Shown here: piece by piece, positions 1 to 10,905 of the stretch | Layout of the letters: each line of letters opens with the position of its first letter | How positions within the stretch are numbered: position 1 is the stretch's first letter | Source of the DNA: Immersiella caudata | Taxonomy: Eukaryota > Ascomycota > Sordariomycetes > Sordariales > Lasiosphaeriaceae | Assembly: GCA_030512335.1 (NCBI GenBank) | Contig: JAULSU010000004.1 | Location: forward strand, 4,030,001-4,094,000 | Direction of reading: 5' to 3' | DNA: 64,000 bases | Position numbers and translations under genes: made by a program | The notes under the pieces: model-generated | Database searches by the model: none | What the model was told of the DNA's origin: nothing | What the model saw: only the letters and a program-made list of their open reading frames with translations

Positions 1-111
1 ATTGAAGGAGGAGGCGGTGAGAGTTTCGCCGGGCAGTGGGTGGTGAGGGACGCGGGCGACGAGGTCGATGTTGAGTGAGCCGAGAATGGTGATGCGGGGT
101 GGGGAGGCCAT
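1..111 (-). CDS. RBK1: Ribokinase, N-terminal fragment (cut by window edge)
   Basis: The first 37 codons of a PfkB-family sugar kinase read leftwards from the ATG at 109-111 and run off the window. The visible start MASPPRITILGSLNIDLVAR carries the family hallmark near residues 9-18 (I-L-G-S-L-N-I-D-L-V), followed by a proline/glycine turn (LPGETL) near 26-31 that belongs to the substrate-binding side of ribokinases. Known role of the family: ATP-dependent phosphorylation of D-ribose to ribose-5-phosphate in the cytosol. The gene is downstream of, and in the same direction as, the C2H2 gene. Only the N-terminus is visible, so another PfkB sugar kinase cannot be excluded, but the spacing fits ribokinase best. 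Confidence 0.8.
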   Translation of the reverse strand, partial: MASPPRITILGSLNIDLVARVPHHPLPGETLTASSFN

Positions 112-995
112 CTCGGCGGTTTTTTTCCTTGGTGTGGGTGGGTGTGTTGGGTAGATTTTTGGTTGTTTTGCCAGAATAGTATGGTATATAGGTGTAGTTC
201 TCTTGCTGGGGGTTGCGGTAACAGTAGGTGAATTAGTGAAGTTGAAATTATGGTTGCAGTCAGGTACCAGATGGGCGAGGTAACGGCGAGGAGCAAGCGT
301 GTCAATCAATCCCCGTACTTTCTGCTGCCACTTGGACTTGGCTGCTGTGGATTCAATTGCGGATCTGGCCGTTGATTTTCAGTCCGACCTTCCAGGTTGT
401 ATTGCCTGATGTTTGGTTGGTCTCGTGAGCCCCCATGGCATGATCCAACCCGCTGCGGGGCCAGATGGTGTGGACTGCCGAGAGTAACCGCGTCCCCATG
501 GAGAACGGGCCAGGTATGTAATCACCCCACAGCCCCTATTTCTCCCTTGCTGTGTTTACTTAACCGGCCTCATCTAATTTCTACCTCTCTTCACAACAAG
601 AGAAGTCCGCCCAGTGCACCTGATGGAGCAAAGCCCTGCATTGTCATACCAGGATGAATATAAAAAAGGTTGGAAACAGAATGCAACCCGTAGTCTCATT
701 CGATTTCCAGGCACTCGCAACACTTGCATTGTGCCTATCACACCATTTAGAATAAGAAATACAGGCCATACCCCGGCGTCCGGCCGGTAGGCAAAGAGCT
801 TCTTCTCAAGATCTTTCGCAATAAGTCAAGTCGCCGACTCCTGCTGTCTCGCAATGCAATCCCAGTGGTATCAACCCGCTAAAAACAAGCCTATCAAACG
901 CCATCTCCTGAAATCCAGTCCTACACCTGGACCATAGTCGTTTGACAAGTCCTGTGTCCCTTATAAAGTTCAAAGTAAACAAACATTTGCTATCC
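112..995. other. Intergenic, 5' region of the ribokinase gene
   Basis: No supported gene. It holds the 3' flank of the C2H2 zinc-finger gene and the promoter/leader of the ribokinase gene. Short open frames here are not protein-like. Confidence 0.6.
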
Positions 996-3900
996 CTACT
1001 CCTCTACATCTACCTTCTTTCGCTTACTAGGTCGTCGAGAGGTTGTGGCCTCTTCTCCGTCCACCCAGTGGTTCTTTTCGATCTGGTGCTGCCGCAAATT
1101 GTCGGGGCGGTTCTTGTACTGGCTCGAACAACCTGGGTACGGGCACTTGTAGATCTTCGGAGGTGCGGTGCTGTGCTGGAGTTTCCGATGCTTGGCCATG
1201 CTACCCTTGAACCACTGCGGGTCGCCCTTGGGTCGGTAACCGCAAATATCGCAGCAGGCGTCGGCCTCCACTTTCTGGCCAGGTTGGTCCAAAGACTCGC
1301 CGCGTATTGATCCTAGGTCCAGATGTTCATCCGCTCCTGCTGGGCTCACTGAAGGGCTTGTGGGAATCCTCAATGTGTTGGCTGTCTCACAGACAGTGGA
1401 TGGACTGACAAGATTGAGCTGGCAATCGAGAGTCGAGCCAGTGAGACCCTCAAAGAATGCATCGAAATCCTCGTGTTCGTCAAAACTGGCCCCACTGGCC
1501 GGTTTGTCGAATTCGGGAATGAGCCGTTCTATAAGCGAAATACCAGCCTGGTGGTACGTATTGCGTCGAGAAGTCCCTGTGTCGTGGTGTTGGTACATCC
1601 TATCACACATGTCTCTAACCCTTGGAGTGTAATCGTCGAAAAATTTCACAGCTGACAGGAAATCCTATACTTTTATTTAGCGTGGGCGCAATTTGAAGGG
1701 GGCTTTGTCTCATACCTTGCCTGCCGAGAGCATCTCAATTTCTGCCCTTCGAACACTTGAGATAATGCCGTCGTTGACCCGTTGGGAGACCTCTCTGAGC
1801 TTTCCGATCAGGTCGCCCGCCTCTTCATACCCTCTGGCGAGCGTATCTAGTATGTGCCGCATGTTTTCAGCGAAGGCGAGATTGACCGGGGGTGCAACAT
1901 GAAGGCTCAAGTGGTGTTTCGCGTAAAGCTCTGAGGTCTGAACCTCCAAGGAGGATGGAGCAGCTCCCATAACCAGCGACATCTCCAGTTCTGCAGCAAA
2001 GTTTAGCGGTCTTCTTCAATCCCAACGGTCAGATGTATGGTGGGGGGCGTACCGTCAAGGAAATCCCGGGCTGCGTTGAGAAGAGCGTCGTCGCTGTGGG
2101 CTTCGCGCTCCTTGCCCTTCGAGCTTGATGACCGGCTCAAGGATGATGTTGGGGCTGCAGCAAAATAATCGCTTAGGTCTGACTGCTCGATATCTGCTGG
2201 CTGCCAAATTCTGAATGCTAATTGCGTGTAGGCGCGTCGGTCGTCTGGCGTGAGTGAATGAACGTAGGATAGTGACTGAAGGAAAAACGGTTTCAAGTTC
2301 CTTGAAGCGCCTTTTTCATGTACCGCCAGTGAAAATGCATATATAAGGTGAACAAAGCAGAGTGTGTCAATCGCGGAGGACGGTTGGCCACCGTCAAGGA
2401 GTGTACGCAGCGTCCGAAGGCCTGATGTTGCAATGGTCTTCGGAGACATGGGCTTCAGTTGGTCTGCGAGATGGTTGTCCTGGACCTCTTGAATCTTGAG
2501 AGTTGAGGAGAGTAGATGCTCCTGAAGTGCATCCCAAGCTGACCCGACAACCGACTTCGTCTCAGAGCAACATACGTTACTCTCTCCCAGCTCCGGCTCC
2601 GTCACGTTGGCCAGGCCCATCAGGTCCTCATTCATCCTGAGATCGTTGCTGAACAATACGTCAACAGGCTGTGGAGGCTGGAAAGAAGCCATCGCATCCA
2701 ATTGCAAGGGCTCCGTCGGTTTCGAAATGGGGAAATCAGCTGGGAGCTCGGAGCAAAAGCTGTGAGGGTCCCATTCTGCGTTGGCCCAGGGGTCCTCGAT
2801 AAGGGCTTCCACTGGAGATGTGAGGCTTGTGTTGAGCCCAGATGGAACCGACCAGATTCCGCTCCAGTTAGAGGAAGGGGAAAGCAGAGAGCTAACATTG
2901 CTGTTCGTGCTGTTCGTGCTGTTCGTGCTGGAGGTACTTTCGGTACTTGCGGTTGATCTCACCGAGGAGCTCGGCGAAAGACCCTTGCTACGGGACACAG
3001 CCGGAGCTTCTCGGGGGGCCGGTCGCGGTGCAGCGTATCGGCGTGGTGGCAAGCCGTGGGTGTTGACTTGAAGGGCTGGCTTCGCGCTAGCGCTCCGGCT
3101 TCCACAGTCCTCAAAGTCATAACCGAACGGTGATGATGGGACCATCGTTGTCTGCCACTGCATGGCAAAGGGGTCGATAGGCTGCATCGCAGAGTCGAGC
3201 TCGGGGATGGATGGAACAAGTAGGGCCTGGGGGTTGATCCCTGCATCGACGCTGGGGGCGTGGGCGCTGACAACCTCACGTGAGTCGATCTCGACAATCT
3301 CAGTCGATGAGAGCTCAGTGGCGTTGCCGATGGGGATATCAAGAGAGTCGTAACTTGGTGGCGGTTGGAGTAGACTGTCATCGACACTGTAGTCGATCAC
3401 AGATGCCTTCTTTGTTTTGTGGCCGAGGGAGTGGAAGAAGCTCTTGGCCATGAAGAGCATCTTCTTTCGCTTGGACGGATGACCCAAGCACCTCTTGCAT
3501 TTCAGATCGTCAAATCGCTCGACCCTGTTGTGGAAATAACACCAATATTCACTCGAGGCGAGATAAGTGCAGCCGGCCAAGTGCCGCAGCATCGCTTCAT
3601 GGTCTGGAAATCGCCGAGTGCACTTGAGCAACGGACACTCAAGCCTCTTCTCTGGCAGCATGCCCGGGCTGGAGTTTCGCTTTACCGCCGCCCATACGAT
3701 AAACCTGTGCCGCGCGCAGTCCTCCTGAAAAGTCTCGCGGGTTCTAGAAGTTTGGTTAGAATCTGGCAGTGCCGACGACAACGTCAAGAACCGGCGACAT
3801 GGCCGACGACCCCGGCCATGCGGTCGCTGGGCGGGGTAGGGGCTGCGGACGACTTGTGTCGAACTCGCAATAGGGGAGACATACACACACGATATTGATT

Positions 3901-4021
3901 GTCGGGAAGGATCAAGGTCGAGGATAGGTGTTTCGAGATCCCCACTCCCGAGAGTCGAATCCCAGGCCACCGAGGACCCGGAGTCGTCATCCAGGAGGGC
4001 CGGAAGCTTTTTGGACGCCAT
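996..4021 (-). CDS. C2H2 zinc-finger protein, putative transcription factor
   Basis: Three exons: 2053-4021, 1716-1990 and 996-1664, with introns of 62 and 51 nt. Both introns have GT-AG ends and a CTAAA-type branch point, and they join in phase (phase 1, then phase 0). The 970-residue product has an N-terminal Cys-rich block (about residues 125-190: CPLLKC, then CYFHNRVERF and CKRC followed by the basic run SKRKK). The middle is long, Ser/Pro-rich and disordered, with an STN triple repeat coded by a 9-bp repeat near 2900-2928. Two C-terminal C2H2 fingers follow (about 885-947: CDICGY..H..H and CPYPGC..H..H), then a basic tail (RRPSKRKK) that looks like a nuclear signal. I take the ATG at 4021; an in-frame ATG at 4117 would add 32 residues of less conserved character. 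The family is common in filamentous ascomycetes without a known target; DNA binding is inferred. Confidence 0.85.
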
Positions 4022-4117
4022 CGCGGCTGCTAAAGCGGAGCTTGTCGTTGTCCAGTGGCAAACCAAATGAACAAGCACATGCTCTAAACACGCAAGGAAA
4101 AAAGAATCATCCGCCAC

Positions 4118-7100
4118 TCATTGTTTTATTTCTCCCCAAGCTTGGGAAGCTTCCAGGTTGTCATGGAGGAAGGTTGCGCGGAACGGGGAACGGTATGTTG
4201 GCTGTGCTGTCAAGTCCTAGAAGGCTTGGGCCACAGTAAATGGTCCGTCTGCTCCGTGCGGCAAGACATCAGCGACGTGCACGCACGGCTTCCTCCGCAA
4301 CGATCAGTCCTCAACAGAAATCTCGACACGGGCTTCCGGCATGATTAGAACGGGTGGAGAAGGGTGCAAAAAGCCAGCAGGCTTCCACAAGGGCTACAAT
4401 CCCCCTATTGAGACTCTCTGACAATAAATCGTGGCCTTGAGGTGCAAAGTCAACGGCCTTCTTTCGGCCAACGACCAGAACAGACAGTATCCAACACATA
4501 TCCCGCACTGACAGTGGGACTCTTTCTTTTGGCCCTGGCATCCGTACGCAAGACTAGGACTTCATCAGCCCGCGAAAAGCGACCTGGACCGGGGTGCAAT
4601 GCAAGGGAGACGGCATATGTTCGGCAGCCACCATTCAAGTCTTGGCCAGCTCGTTGGCTGCCTCTCCCCAGGTCCCACTTGGGGCAGTGCCAAGGTGAAC
4701 GAGGCAGATTTTCCGCAATCGGCCAGGACGGCGGGCGCCGAGGACGATAACAGCGAGTAACAATTCGGAACCGCATCTGACGGGAAGAAAGATTAAACCT
4801 ATTGTGGACATCCCGGCCACACTGCGTCCAGAGACCGGCTGAAAATCCTTGGAAGCCGTTGGACAATGCCTGGCGTCAGTGGGCGTGGGATGATCAACCT
4901 GGGAATCCAGCCCTACACAGCAAGCAAAGTCCTACAGCTGCAAATCGGAACCGTGACGAGAGAGGTGGACAATGACCAGACCAGCAGGGCCGGGTCCCGG
5001 ATTGTCGGTTTGCCTTGGAATAGCATAGAATCCATCATCTACCTATATCTCTTATAATAGAACGGTGTAATGCCAACCACAGACGCTGCCTGTAAAAGCT
5101 CGTCGCTGTTGTCGGCGCGGCAAGTTTTTCGGGAGGGAAAGGATCTGCTGTTTCTTCAGCGGCAAAAACCCGTGCCCGCGCTCAACAAATACATCGAGCC
5201 CTTTATCACCTTATCCTGCCAGCCCCTGCCTGGCGGTTTGGTCGGTGGGAGGACAGCCTGGAGAAAAGCGAGTGGTGGGGGACCTAGGTGGGGGTGGTTA
5301 ACCCACCTTTAGGGCGAACCCCGCGGACCCCGCCATGTCAGCTCCTATCTGCGCTGATTGATTGTCGCATTCATCCCAGCTGGTCATCTTTGCCTGTCCA
5401 CCACCACGGGGCTAGGTATTGTTGACATGAAAATATGCGTGAGCCATGTCTCGGGGCTTCAGCAACTTGGCTCCATCAGACCAAGTGTGCACCCTCTCCT
5501 AGGATCCGGACCGATGTGAAGGGAGCACCGATGCGACTTGGCAGAACCTTGCTTTGTTATCTCTCTGCGGGAGGTACGGAGAGGGCTGCGACTCTGCGAC
5601 CCAAGCACCGAAGGTCCTACGAAGGCAGCAGCCAGAAGAAAAAGGGGCCATCTGTGCGGACATGCGCTGCCCAGTTTTTCGCAGTTCTCTGACGAGCAAG
5701 TAAACCGGCTGCGTCACGAATCGCCTCATGACATTGAGGATAAGTCAAGCTGCTTGACAAGTTTTATCTGCACTGTAAGAGGCGTCATCCAATTGATGAG
5801 AGCCTCTCAAGCGATTCTCACAGGTCTTGACTTTATGGGACCACAGTGCCAACAACACTATGCGTGTTTACCCACATCGACCCTTCTTCTCGCCGGAGGT
5901 TTCGCAGACGGTACCAAGAAAAAGGGTCCGGGTTCTTGGGCAATCTGCAGGAAGGAAAGCTCATCCAGCCGCTCTCCTTAAAGGTTCTCGTCACACCCAG
6001 CCCGGGCCGTTATCAGCAAAGCGAACGAACCCAGCAAAGCCGCCTCAAGTTTACAGCCATTGTGACACCGATGTCGTCCAAAATAACGACCAGCAGGACG
6101 AAGGAAGGGAAATTCTATCCTTGGGTTTCCAAAGCACGCATTCACCGAGGAACGTAAGGTTTTCCCGAGAACAAACTCGTTTGTGGATTCTGGGGGGCTA
6201 GCGGATGCAGGAGGTGCATCGCTCTGTTTGAGATTGAACTTTTCTGGGCTCTGTCGGCGGGGGCCGCAGCATCTCAAACAAGAGCATTCTCACGCAAGCA
6301 AGGTGAGCCGAGGACCCACGCAGACGTTCGCAAATCCTGATCGGAAAACGGAGCTTACTCTTTTTCGAGCAGCGAGCATCGGTTTTTTTTTCTTTCAGCA
6401 AGGCGGCTGAGCATGAAGTTCTGGTTTCGCATTGATCAATTACCCCTCTCCACCATCTTCCAGCCGCGCTCTTCTTAGGTCGGATTTGCGGGGGAATTTT
6501 GAGGGCGGACCTCTCTCAGCGACCCTCGAGCCACATGTTGAGTCGGAGGTTGTCCGATCAATTGTATGTGGGGGGGGCGGTTGAAACAACATGTGAGCCC
6601 CCTTCCCAGCCTTTGGGGTAGGATTCGGCTATCTGTCACGTCGAAACAAATGTCAAGCTGGAGGGGCTGGCACTGCACCGTCGCCTGCGCTCGGTTCGGT
6701 TGGCTCGCGGGCATGCAACTCCTTATCTGACTGGCCGTTCGTTGGTTTCCAGCCGCCGACCGGGACGTCCCAGCAGTCCCAAGCAGACCGAGTGCCATGT
6801 CTGGGCGTGAGCTTGTTGAGTTTTGCGTCGCTGCTTGCGGGAGGATAAAGAGAGTCCTGGTCTGCATGATGCCGATCGACGGATCCTTAAAAGGGTCTGT
6901 CCAGGCATCCCTGGTTATCTCATAAAGACCCGGAGGCGTTGGATGGTGCCCACTGGAAGATCTGACCCCTCCCGTTGACCTGCTTTATCTCTCGTCGCTC
7001 TTGTTGGTGCCCTCCGACATATAATCGAGGCAGGCACGCAGATTCGTTGGGCTCGGGTTGACTGAAGGCTGCACACCAACCGATTACCCCTCTAGGTGGG

Positions 7101-7849
7101 CAAACAAAATGTGAGTTCTGGACCCCGCGTCCGCCTGCCCGTCCTCCCTCGTATATTACAGCAGCATTGAGCAATATCGACGCTGTCAAAACTCAGCCCA
7201 GCGTTGATGAAGAGGATGAGCGTTGTAGCGCAATCACAAAATTTTGGAGAACAACACTAATTATTGTTCCTCAGGCGGACCGCTGCTGTCCAGTGTCGCC
7301 GGGCGCTTCTGTCTCCTCCACAGTTCAGTCATCACCGCCCAAGTCCTCATTGGCAACGCTCCAATGACATGGATCTCTCATCACATATGGGCGCTGGCGC
7401 CGTTACCGAGCTCGACCTCAGCGCCGGTTGCCAGCCGTATACTATAGTCGACAAAATCAATGCAATGCCGGCCCTGAAAACCAGTACTGGTAAGTCGCCC
7501 TCGTTCTCTTCATTATCAACTTGCTTGGGCGGCTTCCTCCTTCTGCTCACTTGCTGCTGAGAGGCACCCTGGCTTGGGGATGTTCCCATTTACTCCCACT
7601 CCTGCTCGTAAAACGCCCCTTTTCTGAAGCTCGAGTCTTGAGCTTGTGAGTCTTGTTCGTGGGATTCCAGAGCATTTTGGTGATTTCCATTATTCTATAT
7701 CAAGATGCTCTTGTGGGACCGACAGACGCCGCTGGTTGGAGTTTGAGCTCTTCAAACAATCTCGCAACCTGGAAGACAGATTCGCTAACTCGCGTCGGGC
7801 AGCATTCTTCACCTTTCTTCGCGCAAACCTCGTTCTTCCGCATTCGGCG
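4118..7849. other. Long gene-free divergent region
   Basis: About 3.7 kb between the C2H2 gene (-) and the GNAT gene (+). Many short open frames occur on both strands, but none shows a recognisable domain, consistent splice signals or protein-like composition. It is not AT-rich, so it does not look like a typical RIP-degraded transposon. It probably holds the long promoters or leaders of the two flanking genes, or an unrecognised non-coding transcript. Confidence 0.5.
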
Positions 7850-8668
7850 ATGTCTTCCAACGTCTCGACCCCTTATCTGGAGCCCCATACATCTCAGACC
7901 ATCCCGCTCCCACTCACATCGCCATCCCCACTCGCAACCAACCCGCCCCTGGCTGCCGTCGACGACATCCCCCCCCTCTCGCTTGATGTCCTCACAAGCC
8001 ACGACGATAAAGTCTCTGCACTTGAGCTTGTAGCGGACAGCATCGCCCAGCAACGCCAACAGGCGTCTTCCTCTCTGAGGACCCACCCCCTTCTTCTCTC
8101 CGGCCTGGCTGCTTCCCTCGCCGTCGTGTATAGATATGGGTGGACGCAGCAGAACAATGACTTCGGCACGGCCATGATGCTTGCTAGCGGAGTCATAATG
8201 ATCTATCTCCTCGGCATCCGCTATCTGGCCTCGGGGTATCTCAAAGCAGCGGAATCGCTCGGTTGGGATTGGCTGCTCGACGAGCACGGAGAGGAGGATG
8301 TTATCATTGGGACTCGCTTCGGATCGGAGCTCATCGGTGCGCTGGTATTGCACACCGAGCCGAACATTTCGTTTGGTGGGAAGAAGAAGAAGGGGAGCAT
8401 CAGCATGAAGGGAGGCAAGGGCGTCATCAGGGCGTGGACTACCAAGCTGAAGTATCGAGGCAGGGGCATTGGTGAGGATATGCTGAGAGAGGCAGTCCGG
8501 ATCTCGCAGCAGAGGTGTGGGCGGGATGCTGAGGTTGGATTTGCTGCCTCTCATGCGAACAGCGCCAAGGTGCTGCCAGAGATGTTTAATGGGGTGTTTC
8601 GAAAGGGGGAGATGAGAGCTGCCAGGACGCTGGAGGGCGTGGTAGGCAAGTGGGACAGGAAGAGGTAG
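7850..8668 (+). CDS. Membrane-anchored GNAT-type N-acetyltransferase
   Basis: Single exon, 272 residues. The open frame extends further upstream without a stop (to 7646), but the ATG at 7850 is preferred because the upstream residues look like leader. Visible order: a Pro/Ser-rich N-terminus (1-50), two hydrophobic segments (about 80-96 and 107-127) that could form a membrane hairpin, then a GNAT fold. Its acetyl-CoA-binding motif A lies at about 200-208 (KYRGRGIGE, fitting R/Q-x-x-G-x-G), and the C-terminal FAASHANSAK resembles the last strands of the family. GNAT enzymes move an acetyl group from acetyl-CoA to an amine. The membrane hairpin plus GNAT layout recalls NAT8-like enzymes of the ER, but the substrate cannot be read from sequence. 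It is convergent with the histone gene downstream. Confidence 0.75.
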   Translation: MSSNVSTPYLEPHTSQTIPLPLTSPSPLATNPPLAAVDDIPPLSLDVLTSHDDKVSALELVADSIAQQRQQASSSLRTHPLLLSGLAASLAVVYRYGWTQQNNDFGTAMMLASGVIMIYLLGIRYLASGYLKAAESLGWDWLLDEHGEEDVIIGTRFGSELIGALVLHTEPNISFGGKKKKGSISMKGGKGVIRAWTTKLKYRGRGIGEDMLREAVRISQQRCGRDAEVGFAASHANSAKVLPEMFNGVFRKGEMRAARTLEGVVGKWDRKR

Positions 8669-9267
8669 AGGCTGGCGTGGCTTGTAATGTTGTGGATGGG
8701 AAGATGAACTTGGGTGACCGAACATATACGCATGACATTGCATATCAAGGGAAAGATACTAAGGTTGGGATACATAGGACATGGGATTGGGATATGGGCA
8801 GGACATGGGCAGGACATGGAAGGCAGCGGGTTTCTTTTTGGATGGCGGTTCGGTCGGATTTGCTGCATGTTTTGATGATACCAGATACCCCGATACCCGG
8901 ACATGACGTTCGCTAAGCAAGGAATGCATTGCGGTCTTTTCCTCTTCCTCACTGCTGGCACTGGCAACTAAACTTTGATGACAATTTGATACTGTTGGCG
9001 AGTACCTAGAATTATGTATCTCCAGGTTCAAATGAGACAATCGTTGCTTTGAGTGTGCAACCACTGATAACGTGGATCTCCATAGACGGCCAAACCCGAC
9101 TGAGACTTATAATCCCCAGCCCTAAAGCGAGCCTTCGAGTGTGATGACCCACAGACCAAATAATTCGATCATAAGCCAGCAGATTTCAGTAATCTGACTC
9201 TTCCGAACGCCTTCCGGGACTCCATTTGTAGAAACTCCATGTGGGCAAAATGTACGTGCACTGTTCC
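8669..9267. other. Convergent 3' region
   Basis: Holds the 3' flanks of the GNAT gene and the H4-variant gene. The only visible structure is a small 11-bp tandem duplication (ATGGGCAGGAC at 8794-8804 and 8805-8815). Confidence 0.5.
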
Positions 9268-10310
9268 CTACTCGTTTCCTGGGGCACGTCCCGTGCGCTT
9301 GGGCTCGGTATACGTGTCAGGGTCGAAGCCGTAAATCGGCTTCCCAATGCGTCTCAAGGCAAAGATGACCTATTACTAAGTAAGCAAATGAGCGTATAAC
9401 CAGGGAGTATTCCATTCGGTTCTGAAATGTACTGACATCATTCACGGTTACAGTTTTCGCGTTGCGGTACTCAGTATATGTAACCACGTCCCTCATTATT
9501 TGCCAGCAGTTAGTATCTTGAGATCTGAGGGGCCGTCAATACCTACTAGTTCAAGACGCGCCTTCAGAGCGCCCCGGATATCTTCGTAAATACCAGCGGA
9601 GATACGCTTGACGCCACCACGACGAGCAAGGCGACTGGGCTCCGATTAGTATTGCATTCAGTCGAGTGATAAGCTTAGTGGAACAGATGGGACTGGTAGA
9701 AGAGACGGAGGCCATGGGATGACTCCGCAGCCTCAACCAAATCACTGCCGCGCCAGGTCACGATGGAAGCGTGAAAGCGCGCCATGATGGGAGCAGAATT
9801 TCCCGAGGGAGAACCGAGTCTTCCCATGGCCTTCTGTGTCAGCAAGTTAGAAGGCGCTCACCGAATTGCCGGCTTTGCTAGAGATCTTGTCAGCTCCACT
9901 CATTTCATCACACAAATCTGGGAGCCTGGTATGGCGAGAACCTTCTGTGTAACAGCATGGAGTTGTAACTTACTGATGCCACGAATTGTATCCTTGACTA
10001 TTTTTCTGAAAATCACGACAGGTCAGCATTGCTCGACGCCAAGAGCGATTCGTCATCTGTTCTTTCGCTGTGACACAAAACGGATCTGTGCTTGGAGTTA
10101 GAGTTATAATTACCTGTGGCGCTTGCTTCCTACAACAGGTCAGCCTTATTCGGCGTTGCGAATATCTCGGGAAGCTGCCCTGATGCGACTGGTCGCTTGA
10201 TGGAGGTCAAACTTACCAACCTTCCCACCGAGGCGGGCCTTTCCACCTATTGTCTTGCCGCCCGCCGACTGCGCGCCGGGGCCTCCACGCTGGAGTATTG
10301 TTGGAGGCAT
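9268..10310 (-). CDS. hH4v: Histone H4 variant with altered tails
   Basis: Seven exons: 10217-10310, 10114-10129, 9974-10005, 9862-9877, 9547-9634, 9437-9491 and 9268-9369. Joined, they give an H4 fold of about 134 residues: GSKRHRK, RGITKPAIRR, LARRGGVKRIS, VVTYTEY, and TVTVNDVIFALRR ending in IYGF. The N-tail (MPPTILQRGGPGAQSAGG...) lacks the usual GKGGKGLGKGG pattern. After IYGF an extra 18-residue tail begins DPDTYTEPKR, where canonical H4 stops at GFGG. Exons 2 and 4 are 16-nt microexons with good GT-AG flanks. Problem: exons 1-5 total 246 nt (phase 0), but the H4 frame of exon 6 needs a phase-2 junction, and the only AG after the perfect ACTAAC branch point (9492-9493) gives a stop. So the exon 5/6 join is noncanonical, mis-sequenced, or the gene is broken. 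Neurospora has an H4 variant of this kind; the symbol follows that. A nucleosomal role is inferred. Confidence 0.8.
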
Positions 10311-10905
10311 TCTCTTTCTTTCTTTTTTGGATCTTTTGTAGAGGAGTTGGTGGCTGTGGTGAGTGAAAGCTGGTTGCGACGAGTCGCGGGGAAGGCGAAA
10401 ACCAATATGGCCCGTGCGCACTGAGCTCCTGGTTCAAAAAGCAGGAAAGAACGATTGATTAGGTATTGCAAGGCGGTTTATTTAAAAAGCTGGGCCTGAA
10501 ACTGAACGGTGTGTTCCGACAGTCCAGCGAAAAAAGAGGAACAGCGCCGTTGTTTGTGGGAGCCGGCAGATTGCGGCGGCCCAACGCGAAGAACCGCTTT
10601 GTTCACGTTTACAACCGTAAAAACGGTGATTAGCCGTGCAGCTGGTTCCATGCAAGTTCGAGGACAATACTCGCCGCTGTCTGAGATTAAGATGCAGGGG
10701 AAAATATCAATTATATTAGCTGGCTCTGGGTCTATGTGCCATGAGATTCGTCCACCGAGCTATTCAACACCACTTGTTCAGGGTAGCGGCACCCACACAT
10801 TATCAAACCCGCCTGTCCGTATACAGTCCAGCAATTAAGCGAGCGGCTGACCCCTATCCATCATTACTACTACAACTAGGTACCCAACCTTGCACCTCGT
10901 GAGGC
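10311..10905. other. Intergenic, promoter of the H4 variant
   Basis: Holds the 5' flank of the H4-variant gene and the 3' flank of SVF1, which lies upstream on the same strand. No gene or repeat seen. Confidence 0.5.

Noticed and set aside
7700..8743. 347-codon open frame opposite the GNAT gene
   Set aside because: Composition is scrambled (His/Pro/Arg-rich) with no motif, while the + strand carries a clear GNAT fold.
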